This document shows, one piece after another, positions 10,158 to 21,313 of a DNA stretch of 64,000 nt. A program made the position numbers and the translations under genes. A model generated the notes under the pieces. It was not told the DNA's origin. It saw nothing but the letters and a program-made list of their open reading frames with translations, and did not search any database. Source of the DNA: Phanerochaete sordida (Eukaryota; Basidiomycota; Agaricomycetes; Polyporales; Phanerochaetaceae); contig BPQB01000044.1 in NCBI GenBank assembly GCA_019973155.2, forward strand, positions 124,001 to 188,000, written 5' to 3'. Positions within the stretch are counted from its first letter, which is position 1, and the number at the start of each line of letters is the position of its first letter.

Positions 10158-11606
10158 CTATATTGTCTTGTCCTGCAGGTCGAAGGCCCGGCTTTCGTCT
10201 GCGAAGCCGAGCCCTGTTGCGCACAGATTCGGCCTTGACACATGTGGCTTGTGTCCACGCCGAGGCACATCAAAGCTCTGCACACAAGCATGTGAGGATT
10301 CGTACGGCGATTTCCGCAAGACGCGGGACGTACTGTGTCTCCCGAAGGGCAGACGCGGGAGCAGCCTGTTGTACTGGCGCCCGGCGTCGGTGTATTCGCA
10401 TCTTCGCGTTGACAGGAAGCGCGGGTGATGGTGCAGTCGCCCGCAGAGCCATTCGATGGCGTCGTCCGTCCATCGCTTCTCCTTAATGTCGTAAGAGATG
10501 CCCGGGAGGCACTCGCGATACTGCGAGACGGGCCTGTCAGCGTCCGGGATTGCGTAGTAGTGAGACGCGTACCTTATCGTACACCTCCCAGCGGACGTGC
10601 TCCCAGCCTTCGATGCCGCGCTTCTCGATGACTGTGATCAACGCTTCGAACAGCTCCTCGGTGAAGTCGTCGCTCCAGAAGTACGTCACGTCGCCAGTGA
10701 ATCCATCGAAGTGAGACTTCATGTCCTCACCGTCGCTTCCCATCGCAGGCGCGCGAGCCAAGACTGCACGAAGCTTGACGACAGAGCGCGAAGAAGGCAG
10801 TACTTCGTCGGGGCGCGTTGGGTACTCGCCGACGAAGGTCAGCGCAGCCTTCATGGCTGCCTCCCTCGCTCGATACGTGATGCCACGTGGGCCCTCCATG
10901 CCGTACATTTCGATATCGTCGAGCGCCGCGTTGTACGCAGCCCACATCCATTCCGGCATACGCTTCTTGATCTGGGCAAGCCCTGGAGTCACGGTCCATT
11001 CGTCACCTTCGACCGGCATGGCTGGACCGGCGGAAAGGGCCTGATATGCGTTTGGAGTAGGAAACTCGCAGTCGGGCCATCTCTCAGCGTGCCTCGCTTT
11101 GAGCTTGACGAGGCTAGAGTCCGCCGGTGGATACATGATCAGCGAACAAGAAGCACGAAACGTACTGTGCTTCGAAACCTTCCGGCCCACCGTACTTCCT
11201 CCAGGCTGTCTTCTCCACTTCGCGCTCATTATATAGATGCGTAGGCTGGTGGTTGGCCGGCCGCCCTGCGTCAGGTGCCCTATGTGGGATATCAGCGAGT
11301 CATAGGTGCGGGTGTAGCACATGTCCGTACTTTATCTCGAAGCTCAGCTTGGCCAGATCCCCTGCAGTCAGCCTATACAGCTTCATTGCGGCTGTCTTGT
11401 TGATCTAAGGGGGATGAGTCACATCCACGAGATGAGGATGTACCACGACGCCGCGAAACACTACAGAAACGCACCGTTTCGTGAATCCTGATCCTGCTCG
11501 CTCTCCATGTCGATCCGTCCGTTGCCACAGGGGCAGCCGCCTTCGACTTGCTGGGCGACTTCGCTGGAGACCGAGGGGTCTTTCGAGGTGAGGTCGCCTT
11601 CGGCAT
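10158..11606 (-). CDS. XPA C-terminal-like tandem paralogue, copy 5
   Basis: Exon 1 starts MPKATSPRKTPRSPAKSPSK and ends DGSTWRAS. An upstream in-frame ATG at 11621 would add five residues. Exon 2 is INKTAAMKLYRLTAGDLAKL; exon 3 has HLYNEREVEKTAWRKYGGPE + GFEA. Exon 4 starts HLVKLKARHAE and has DEWTVTPGLAQI, EWMWAAYNAALD, TYRAREAAMKAAL, YFWSDDFTEELFEALITVIE and GWEHVRWEVYDK. Exon 5 (after a GT-AG intron) has ECLPGISYDIKE, DAIEWLCGRLHHHP, STRRCEYTDAGRQYN and RLLPRLPFG. Past that point the frame stays open for about 60 residues to 10158. This tail is not shared with the other copies, so an unseen intron or an earlier end is possible. It is the last gene of the tandem run. Confidence 0.58.
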
Positions 11607-11668
11607 CGTCGTCGTCGTCACAGACGATGCCTGGAGGTGCGACGCATCAGAGACATGAGGGCCGCATC

Positions 11669-11681
11669 ACGTAAGCGTCGG
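11669..11681 (-). promoter_or_regulatory. Shared upstream motif CCGACGCTTACGT, copy 5
   Basis: The minus-strand 13-mer is 63 bp from the ATG at 11606, matching copies 2 and 3. Confidence 0.5.
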
Positions 11682-13157
11682 CACCGCGACCAGCTGACCA
11701 GAGTGAGTCGTTTGATGGCGGACGTTCAGGCTGGACGCACGGTCGCCACTCTCCAAAGGACTTCGTCCAGATTCAGACCCCTGCTTTGCTACACATGAGC
11801 CGAGACTCCACTAGTCTTATGCAAAGAAACGCTTGAGGCGACGTCTTGGAGAGCCTGAGGCAGCTGGGTCTTGTGAAACTGCTTGTGCGACGGCCGTCAC
11901 TTGGCAGGCCTCAGAACACTGTATATCGCAAACAAAGTGTGCCGCAGCCAGCCACCAAAAGAGGTAAGACAGATACAGTCTCCAGACTCCGGAGCTTGGC
12001 TGGCTCGTTTCGCGGCGGGTAACTTCCGCCGCAAGTGGGCTGCCCTTTGAGGGCGATGGGTGGCTGGAGAGACACGCCGCAGATTTAGCCAAGCAGACAG
12101 TATGAAAGGCCTGTGATGGGCGGACACACCTTTTCTGCAATGAGCGGCGTTCGGCGAGTGCGAGAAGTCGGTGAGGATCTACGCACGCGCGTCTTCAAGT
12201 TCTTTTTATGTCGATATTAATGAGCACGAGCGACGCTGCAGGCGAGGACAGCCTCAGAGCTAGGGCAGTGAAATCGAGCGTGTCGTCTACGTTGTAGCAG
12301 TTTCGTAGGCTGAAGCAGTTTCGAAGAGCATAAGACGAATATTCAACATTCGCTGGTAAGGGTTAAGAGCAAGGAAAGGCTTGGCAAGTTGGCTTTGTGG
12401 CGTCCTGCTGCTTAAGTAAGCTTCCCTTTAAGTCTCACCGCGACTTGTCTTCTTCTCGACGTTCTCATCTTCGACGCCGTCTCGCTGGATCTCTTCAAGC
12501 AAACACTTGCTCCCGTACAACATCAATGGACATACTGGACCACAAGGTTACCTTGTAGTCCTCTGAATCTTCCCACTCCAACACCCCAAAGCTAGATACG
12601 AAGTGGTGGCGGTGCGGCCTCAACGTAGGCGGTCCCGCACGGCGTACACCCCGTGCGAGGGTCTTCGTCAGGGTAGGCTGCCATCAGCACCCGCTGTCAC
12701 TCCGCGGCGCATCGGATTGCTCGTGATCATGGATACATTACCGCAGTCTGGCGCCCACGCTCGCCCGGGGGCCGACAAGGCTGTCCACCACCTTCGAAAA
12801 GTCCTTCCGGTGCGCTGAGAACCACCGCTTTGTCTACTGACCGCCAATCGCATGCAGCTCCGCGTCCGCGACCGAGGACAGCATGCGCCATTGCGCAGTC
12901 TCCCCACGGACGGCGGCCTGTCCTGCTGCGGTGGTACGAGCAACAATCTGTCATTGGCTGAAACTGCAGCGCCTAGCGCGTCGCGTAGTACATTGGCTGT
13001 GATAGCGTTCACCTCTACGCTGCCTTGCGGCCATGATGCAACAGCCATCCCTAGATGCAGGTAAAATGAAATGGGCACGGTGCCCTCCGTACAAAAGCGA
13101 GTGCGAGTACGCTGCTATCTGCCATCGACCTCCTCCCTCACCCGCCCGCCGCCTCAC
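11682..13157. other. Intergenic between the tandem cluster and the membrane-protein pair
   Basis: No supported gene. Around 12435-12515 the plus strand is CT-rich, like a fungal 5' UTR. It leads to an ATG at 12526 whose frame stops after ten codons, perhaps a gene relic. Immediately before 13158 the sequence is again pyrimidine-rich leader. Confidence 0.4.
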
Positions 13158-14304
13158 ATGTCGTCGCCCTTCGAGTTCCCGTCGCCCATCGGCGGTGTGC
13201 CCTTCGACTCCGACTTTGGGCCGTCCGTGCTCTTCGCTGCGCTCTACGCGGTCGTGTGTCTAGTCGGCTTCTGGCGCGCCGCCTTCAAGAGCACGCGCAC
13301 GCTGCTCGTCATCACGACGCTTATATTCACCATAGAGCGGTACGTCCCCTTCCCCCGCCGCGATCCGCGCCGCACGCTCACGCGCCCCCAGCACCGTGAT
13401 CTGGTCGCTGCGCGCAAAGCAGGCGAAGACGCCGTCCGAGGACTTCAGCCGCAACCTCACCTCGTATTGGCAGCTCTCCTTCGGCTCCGGCTACATCGCG
13501 ATCTTCGGCAAGCTCGTCGCCGCGCTCAAGCCTCTCGTGCTCGCCGCGATCAAGGACGCCGCTCCCGCACCGTTCGTGCTCGCGCCCGCGGACTTCGCGC
13601 GGGGGTCGCCAGGGCTCGACCCGTACGCGGACCCCGAGGCGAGCGCGTCGCTCCTGCACGACTCCCTGCAGCGCACGCCGTACGCCGCGGTGCCCGGCGA
13701 CGAGGCGAAGGCGGAGGCGCGCGAGGCGGACCCCGCCGCGGCGCGCAAGCGCAAGACGTTCACGCGCATCTTCACCGCGCTCAGCCTGCAGTCGCTCGCG
13801 CCCGTCGCGCTCGGCATCGTCGTCGGCTACCTGTACGTCGACGCGGAGACGAGTGCGAGCAAGGTGAATCTTGTGCGCCCGCTGAGGTGTGTGTGGTTTG
13901 TTTCGGGGTGTGTTGGCGCGTGCTGACGGACGCGCGCAGATACGTCGTCACGCTCATGTGCCTCGGGCTGCTGCTCGCGCTCCTCGGGATGTGCGGCTGG
14001 GCGTACCGCATGCCGCGCATGCGCCGCGTGCCGCTGCTGCTCGTCGTCGGCCTCACGCTCGTCCTCGTGCGTATCCTTCGTTTCCGTTGTGCGTGTACGA
14101 CGCTGACGCCGGCCGCAGACGGTCGTGCCCGTGTACCAGCTCTTCATCCTCGGGAACGAGACGACGACGCTCATCTCGACCGCGCCCGGCTCGGGCAACA
14201 CGCCCGCGGAGAAGGCCGCGTTCTACGCCTTCCAGGCCGTCCCCGAGCTCCTCACGAGCGGGACACTCATGGCCATCAATGCGAAGGAGGTGTTTGGCAT
14301 GTGA
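13158..14304 (+). CDS. Multi-pass membrane protein, tandem copy 1
   Basis: Four exons, 13158-13339, 13392-13886, 13940-14066 and 14119-14304, give about 329 residues. Hydrophobic segments include FGPSVLFAALYAVVCLVGFW near the N-terminus, TLLVITTLIFTI, a segment around LAPVALGIVVGYLY, MCLGLLLALLGMCGWAY and LLLVVGLTLVL. That suggests about six or seven passes. Conserved with its neighbour are GGVP at the start, the I-E-R-T-V exon junction, SYWQ/AYWQ, GNTPAEKA and F-Q-x-x-PELL near the C-terminus. A long polar loop of about 60 residues follows the third segment. I recognise this only as a type of uncharacterised basidiomycete membrane protein with a C-terminal F-Q-x-x-P-E-L-L motif. A GPCR-like layout is possible but unproven. 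Confidence 0.7.
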
Positions 14305-14976
14305 TGACGTGCTGTAATTGTTGCCCTTTTCCCTGGGTGATTCAAGTTTTTGGACGTTCTTGATGGACAAAATATTTATCGTCGTTTTAGTACGCACTCC
14401 AGTTGTATCATATTTGCATCCGCATTGCTGTACATAGACTGCAAGGCTCACTTTACCGTATTCCACCGGGTCGAGTCGCGCTGCGGCGGCGACAGCATTG
14501 CCACCGCTAGATATTCTCAAACCTCATAAGCAGAAGCTCCAGAGCTCCAGCCCCTTGGGCGCTAGGCAGTGGAAATCAGAGCGCCTGCATTCGAATCGCG
14601 ACTTGTCAGCCGACGGTCAAGTCGTCAACGAGCCTCGAGGGTGGGTAAGCGAAAACATCGCAACGACATCGAGAGCCGCGAAGCAGCTGCAAAAGCGATA
14701 CTGGTACCGCTGACCGACAATCAGGAGTCAAAGTAAGCGCGATCCCGCCAGCTCTTGAGCAGCCCTGCACTGCCCGGTCCTCCCGCCTCCTTCCAAACCG
14801 AACAAGCCGGCTGGCACGCCAAGGCTCCGACATACGCCTCACCCGGCGATTTTGGATCCCAGTCAGCCATGAGCACCGGCTGACTCTGGTGTTGGACTGG
14901 CTTCGGCTCAGATAAATGTCGAGCACTGATTCCGGACCCTCAAGACCTCAAGGCCTCAAATCCACACGTCGTCACC
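14305..14976. other. Intergenic between the two membrane-protein paralogues
   Basis: Terminator and promoter territory for the tandem pair. No gene seen. Confidence 0.5.
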
Positions 14977-16145
14977 ATGTCCGGTACGCCACCCGCAGCG
15001 TTTCCCTCACCCCTCGGCGGAGTGCCTCTCCCGGCGGACTTCGCCCCATGCGTGCTCTTCGCGGTGCTCTACGCGACTACCTCCTGCGTCGGGCTCTGGC
15101 GCATGGCGCGCACGCGCACGCGCTGCGTCTTCGTGGCGCTGACGCTGCTTTTTACAATCGAACGGTACGCACCACCTGCACCGCAGCCCCGCGTACAAGA
15201 AACTCACGCACCGCCAGCACCGTCCTCTTCGCGCTCCGCGCGCACGCCATCCAGGCGCCCCCGCAGGACCTCCGCGCCTACCTCGCGCTCACGGCGTACT
15301 GGCAGGGCACGCTCGCCTCTGGCTACGGCGCGCTCTTCGGGCGGCTCCTCGCCGCGCTCAAGGCCCTCGTCCTCGCCGCGCTCGCGCCCCCGCCCGCCGA
15401 TGTCGAGGCTCCGAGTCCCACTCCCTCTTCACCCGAGATGTGCGAGGCCACTTCCGTGTCCGCGACGGGCGCCGCGCCCCTGCTCTTGGACCACACCTAC
15501 TCCGGGGCGAGCACGGCCCCCTTGCTCGTCAACCACGTACACGCCGCGGGCCGCGCCGACAAAGGCACGGCGGCCCCCCGCGACGGCCGCGCGCAGGCCC
15601 TGACGCTGTTCCGCCGTCTCTTCCGGATCTGCGAGCTGCTGTCGCTCGTGCCGTTCGTGCTCGGCCTGCTCATCGGCTACCAGTACGTCGTCGCGGAGTT
15701 CAAGGCCGAGAACATCGTGACGGTGCAGCTGATGCGGTGCGTGTCGTGCTTGCAGTGAAGTGTTGTGCTGACGCGCGTGCCAGTTTCGTGATTGCGCTCG
15801 TGACCCTCGTCCTCCTCCTCGCGCTGCTCCAGCTGTGCTACTGGGAGTGGCGTCTCACGCGGACCACCGCGCCGCTAGTGGTCGCGGCACTTGCGCTTGT
15901 ACTCGTGCGTCGCTTCCTTCATCCTGAATACCCGTAGCGGGCTCATTTCTATGGGCTAGACGATCATACCGATCTACCACATGTGTATCATGGACCGCTT
16001 AACGACCTCGCTCACCTCAAAGGATCCGAACTCAGGCAACACTCCGGCTGAGAAAGCGGTGTTCTACATCTTCCAAGTCTTCCCCGAACTCCTCGTCAGC
16101 AGCCTCCTACTGGGCATCAACGCGAGAAAGATCTTCACTGTATGA
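14977..16145 (+). CDS. Multi-pass membrane protein, tandem copy 2
   Basis: Exons 14977-15164, 15218-15736, 15784-15904 and 15960-16145 give about 337 residues. All three introns fall at the same places and phases as in the upstream neighbour, so the two are a tandem duplication. Shared blocks are PSPLGGVPLPADF, FTIERTV, AYWQGTLASGYGALFGRLLA (compare SYWQLSFGSGYIAIFGKLVA), GNTPAEKAVFYIFQVFPELL and GINARKIF. The polar loop after helix 3 is longer here and rich in Ser, Pro and Ala. The predicted membrane segments resemble those of copy 1. The second exon sequence is strongly GC3-biased, as in its neighbour. Function is unknown. The stop is 155 bp from the convergent aldehyde dehydrogenase stop. 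Confidence 0.7.
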
Positions 16146-16299
16146 TAAACAGTCGCACACATCGAGTCTTCTCAAGCTACTGAATGGCTGTTACAAAGAC
16201 TGGTATTATACAAATACAATAAACAAGGTGGTGGTACAGTTCCGCTATGGTCTACATATACATGTTACAGATGAGTGGTTATTTGTCCGCTGAGCACCC

Positions 16300-18225
16300 C
16301 TAGAGGTTCATGCCTAGGTTGATGTGGACGGCCTTGACCTGGGTGAAGGCCTCGAGCGCGTACTCGCCCATCTCCTTGCCGTGACCGGACTGCTTGTAGC
16401 CGCCGAAGGGCACCTGCGGGCACAGGACGGACCCCACATTGACCTGGCAGACGTCATGAGCATCTCAGGCACAAGATAAGCGCAAGGTTACTCACGAAGC
16501 AGGTGCCCGCCTCGATCGCATTCGAGACACGGATCGCACGGGAGACGTTCTGCGTGTAGACGTAGCTCGAGAGGCCGTACTCGGTGTCGTTCGCGGCCTC
16601 GATGGCCTCCTCCTCGGTCTTGAACTTGACGACGACGCCGACGGGCCCGAAGATCTCCTCGCGCACGATCTTCATGTCCGGCTTCACGTCCGCGAAGATC
16701 GTCGGCTGCACGAAGTAGCCCGCGCCGGGGCGCCGCGCGCCGCCCGCGACGAGCGTCGCGCCCTCCTGCTTGCCGCTCTCGATGTAGCTCAGCACGCGCT
16801 CCAGCTGCACCTGCGACACGACGGGCCCCTGCTGCGTGCTCTTCGCGAAGCCGTCGCCCTGCTGGATCGACGCCGCCGCGCCCGCGAGCGCGCGCAGGAA
16901 CGTGTCGTAGATGCCCTCCTGCACGAAGATGCGCGTGCCCGCGGCGCACATCTGCCCGCTGTGGTGGCTGCCGGCGCGTCAGCAGCATGCACTCAGCACG
17001 GGCGGAGGGGGACTCACAAGAGCGCGGCGCAGACCCACTTGACGGACTGCTCGAGGTCGGCGTCGTCGAAGACGATCGTCGGGCTCTTGCCGCCGAGCTC
17101 GAGCGTGACGCGCTTCAGGTTCGTCTTCGCCGCAGTCTCCATGACCTTGCGGCCGATGAGCGTGCTACCCGTGAAGGAGACCTTGCCGACGAGCGGGTGC
17201 TCCGTGAGCGCCTGGCCCGCGGTCTGCCCGAATCCGGTGACGACGTTGAAGACGCCGTCGGGGAAGCCTGCTTCCTTGATGAACTCGGCGAGCTTCAGCG
17301 CGGAGAGGGGCGTGACCTCAGATTGCTTGAGCACGATCGTGTTGCCTGTCGCGAGCGCAGGCGCGATCTTCCAGACGGCAATCATCACTGCAGGGTGTGA
17401 TGAGTGTGTGCCAATCCAGGGTCAACGAGGCAAACTTACAGGGGAAGTTCCATGGCACAATCAAGCCCTGTAATTATGTGAGCATAGTGTATCACATGCA
17501 CTCGTATGCGGGATACTTACGACAACACCAATAGGTTCGTGGCGGGTGTACGCGAACTTGGCCTCAGTCGTCTATGTAAACTTGGTCAGGAACCCGACAG
17601 CGTGTACGCCACAAATCCAATTTCACCTCAATAGTCTGGCCGTGAGTCTTGTCTGCCCAGCCGGCGTAGTACCGCAGGTTGTTGATGGCATCCTGCACGT
17701 CCATATGCCGCGCGTGCTGGAAGCTCTTGCCTGTGTACCCATGAGCGCGCGCACCTAGAACTTTATCGGCAAACGCGTACCAGCGTCCAAGGCTTCGATG
17801 GCTGCAAGGGAATCAGCATTCTTCTCGAGGAGCTCGGCGAGCTTGTACAGGAGGCGTCCGCGCTCAAAGCCCGGGACCTTCAGGCCCCACGACGACTTGT
17901 ACGCGGCCTTGGCGGCGTTCACGGCGAGGTCGATGTCCTTTGCGCTTCCACAGGACACCTTGCCGATGACGCTGCCGTCCGCTTTGGGCAGGTCAGCACA
18001 CACGCAGCGCGACTAGACCTTGGCTGGGCCTACCGGGGTTATAGACACTGCAGGAGAAGGTCAGGACAAGTCCGACGGCACGCAATTGCAAGGCAGCGGC
18101 ACGCACTCGATAGTCTCGCCGTCGACGGGATCGACCCACTTGCCGTTGATGAACAGGCCAGTGTTCACCTGCGCGCTGCCCTTGAAGAGGTCGGTCTTGA
18201 ACTCGTGCGTCCAGGTGCCAGGCAT
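16300..18225 (-). CDS. NAD(P)-dependent aldehyde dehydrogenase, tandem copy A
   Basis: Oxidises aldehydes to acids with NAD(P)+. It starts [16 protein letters not shown] (ATG at 18225) and ends [11 protein letters not shown]. The visible family blocks, in order, are [74 protein letters not shown] (catalytic Glu in ELGG), [12 protein letters not shown] (catalytic Cys) and [17 protein letters not shown]. At least seven short introns interrupt it. One lies at about 16974-17018, just before the HHSGQMC block, and copy B lacks it. Size and composition fit cytosolic fungal ALDH, with no obvious targeting peptide. Its neighbour is a head-to-tail paralogue, so this is a local duplication. A TATA-like GGTATATAGG lies about 75-85 bp upstream. 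Substrate cannot be told from sequence. Confidence 0.93.
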
Positions 18226-18892
18226 AGTGGTAAGTTTCAGTGGGAGGGTGAGGCGCGAGGGTTGGGTGGAGGACAGGGGCAGCACAGCGGCGTGCCCGCC
18301 CTATATACCTGCCGTGCGAGGAGGCGCTCCATGATGAGAAAGAAGTGAGGGCATCAGACGAGTGACGCGCCGCGCGCATGTCGAGAAGCGGGGCATGTCG
18401 CGGACCCTTTGCGCGCGGCGCTGCGACCCTGCAGATCGCGATCGTGCATAATCCCATGCGTGCTAGCGGCATCCCTGCTGAACGCTGCTGCTGACGCGGA
18501 CGAGCTCCCGCAGAGGCGCGCGGCCCGCACAGGATTGGGCACGGCGGTACTGTGCGTGCAGGCTGGGGATAGCGGGGTGCGGGGGCTGGTGGTGCGGGGT
18601 CCGATCTGAGGAGCTTGGCCGATGCGCTTACAGATCGCACGCAATGAATGACAAAGTCGTCTTCCTTCCGGTTCGCTATGATGAGATACGAAGATAGCAG
18701 CCTCAAACATCGGCCATAAACCGAAGCGGGATTGCACGGCGTCAGCCAATAGCCAAGAGGGCCGTCGCGAGCGCAAGTCCATGGGAATATTGTCGTCATG
18801 AGAGAGATCCGGACCCGTATTCAATTATACCGTATTATACATCCTTTTTATGTTTAGCTCCTTTGGTATACCGATACATCTACTTGCTGCGT
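18226..18892. other. Intergenic, promoter of ALDH copy A
   Basis: It contains a minus-strand TATA-like sequence near 18300-18308. No gene seen. Confidence 0.5.
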
Positions 18893-20673
18893 CTAAAGGT
18901 TCTGGCCAAGGTTGACATGGACAGCCTTAACTTGAGTGTAGCTGCGGGGACGTGAAGTATGAGCCGGAGATCCCATGCGGATAGCACTTTAAAGACTTAC
19001 GACTCGAGAGCATATTCGCCCATGTCCTTTCCGAAGCCAGACTGCTTCACACCACCGAACGACACCTGGAAGTCGGGGACGGCAGCTTGGTTGATCTGTA
19101 CAGTCAGACGTTGTCAGCCTCTGTCAGCACGGAAAGAGGGCGGCGCAGGAACGTACGTATGCACTGCCTGCCTCGAGCGAGTGTGCGACTCGGAGCGCGC
19201 GGTTGATGTTCTGCGTGAAGACGTTCGACGAGAGGCCGTAGACGGTGTCGTTCGCGAGCGCGATGACCTCCTCCTCGGTCTTGAACTTGACGATGACGGC
19301 GACGGGGCCGAAGATCTCCTCGCGGACGATCTTCATGTCCGGCTTGACGTCGGTGAAGATGGCCGGCTCGACGAAGTAGCCCTCGGCGCCGGACCTGGCG
19401 CCGCCAACCTGCAGCGTCGCGCCCTCCCGCTTGCCGGCCTCGATGTAGCCGAGCACGCGCTCGAGCTGCGTCTGCGAGACGAGCGGGCCCTGGTTCACGG
19501 AGGGGTCGAAGCCGTCGCCGCGCTTGAAGGACTGCGCCGCGCCCTTGAAGATCTCGACGAACTTGTCGTAGATGCCCTCCTGGACGAAGATGCGCGAGCC
19601 TGCGGCGCAGACCTGGCCGCTGTGCATGAAGATGCCGCCCGCAGCCCACTTGATCGCCTGCTCGAGGTCGGCGTCGTCAAAGATGATAGTGGGGCTCTTG
19701 CCGCCGAGCTCGAGGGTGACGCGCTTCAGGTTCGTCTTCGCCGCGGTCTCCATGATCTTGCGGCCGACAACGGTGCTTCCGGTGAAGGAAACCTTGCCGA
19801 TCTCCTGGTGCTCGGAGATGGCCTGGCCGGCCACGGAACCGAGACCAGGGAGGACGTTGAAGACACCGGCGGGGAAACCGGCCTCGGTAACGAGCTCAGC
19901 AAAGCGGAGCGCGGTAAGAGGGGTGACCTCAGAGGGCTTGAGGATGATCGTGTTACCGCAGGCAAGAGCGGGGCCAATCTTCCAGGTGGCAATCAGGACT
20001 GCGCGCAGAGTTAGTCGGACTCGATATAGAAAGTTGATTGCCAAAACGTACGGGGGAAGTTCCAGGGGACGATGAGACCGCACACGCCGATTGGCTCGTG
20101 ACGGGTGTAGGCGAACTTGGCCTCAGTGGTCTATAGACGCGTCAGTAAGTGCAAATGGTTTGGGAGGCGACGCGTAGACGCACCTCGATGGTCTTTCCGA
20201 AGTTCTTGTCAGCCCAGCCAGCGTAGTAGCGGAGGCAGGCGATGACACCAGGCAAGTCCATGGTCTTGGCGTGGAGGAAGGGCTTGCCTCCATCGAGGGC
20301 CTCGAGAGCAGAGAGCTCATCAATGTTCTTCTCGACGAGGTCCGCGAGCTTGCCGAGGAGACGGCCACGCTCGAAGCCGGGGGTCTTCAAGCCCCAGGAG
20401 GTCTTGTACGCGGTCTTCGCAGCCTTGACAGCAGCGTCGATGTCCTTGGCGGACGCGGCAGCAACCTTCGTGACAACCTTGCCAGTGGTGGGGTCGAAAA
20501 CGCTATGACCACGCGTCAGCAATGGAAAGGCGAGGAAGAGTTGATGCCACGCACTCGATGGTAGCTCCGTCAACGGAGTCCACAAACTGACCATTGATGA
20601 ACAGACCAGTGTTCACAGTGGTGGTGCCCTTGAAGAGGGCGTTGTCGAACTGGTGGGTGAAGGCAGCAGGCAT
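18893..20673 (-). CDS. NAD(P)-dependent aldehyde dehydrogenase, tandem copy B
   Basis: Same reaction as copy A. It starts [16 protein letters not shown] (ATG 20673) and ends [11 protein letters not shown]. Motifs in order are [118 protein letters not shown] (catalytic Cys) and [20 protein letters not shown]. It has fewer introns than copy A: the region from the NAD-binding lobe through the catalytic Cys is one exon of about 0.85 kb. Upstream, TATTTAAG on the minus strand at about 60 bp and several CCCCGC/GCGGGG words make a plausible core promoter with possible CreA-type sites. The latter are only inferred from the sequence words. Confidence 0.94.
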
Positions 20674-21313
20674 GATGGAGAGGTGTCAAGGGCTGGAGGA
20701 GGGCTGGGGACATCACCCCGCCGCGGCGAGGTCTTAAATACCCCGCTCAGGCGCAAAGATGTCGTGTCCCGCCCCCCACGCGGCGCTGGGGATACGGCAG
20801 ATGGCGACAGATGAAGGTCCGCATATTCGTTTGGACCCTCGCTAGGGCCCCTGGATATACGGTATCAGGGTGAGTCGTCACGACTTCTGCCCGGGCTGCA
20901 AAGCGTGAACGGTATTTCCAGCATCGAATGACACTGATGCGCAGATCGGTAGCATCCGCGATGGTTTGCTGGTGCAGCTATGCCCGAGGGGGCGGGAGTC
21001 TAGGCTCACCAAGCCATGGCGAACAATACAGAAAGGTGGAACCTGGGAGACACATGTTTGCCTCGTTGTGATGTGGTACGGCAGGATGAGGATGATAATC
21101 AAGGCGAAAAAAATGAAGGCGAAAGCGTTGAGCAGCAGACGGCGAACCGAGGCAGGATGCACCTGCGCATGCGCGCGCCCGTGGTCGCGGCACCGCGCCC
21201 AAGAACCGCAACCAGGCAACAGCAGGCGCCCAGGCCCAGCCACGTGCAACGCCGCGGTAGCGCGCGCCCCGCTGCAAAGTTCACCTTGGAAAAAGCACGC
21301 GTTCCCCTCCTGC
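20674..21313. other. Divergent promoter region between ALDH copy B and the mitochondrial factor gene
   Basis: 640 bp shared by two outward-reading genes. No gene seen within it. Confidence 0.5.

Noticed and set aside
14944..14960. 16-mer ACCTCAAGGCCTCAAA shared with about 27036-27051
   Set aside because: One shared 16-mer is expected by chance in 64 kb, and the flanks are unrelated.
18959..20014. 351-codon plus-strand open frame
   Set aside because: Antisense to the ALDH copy B coding exon.
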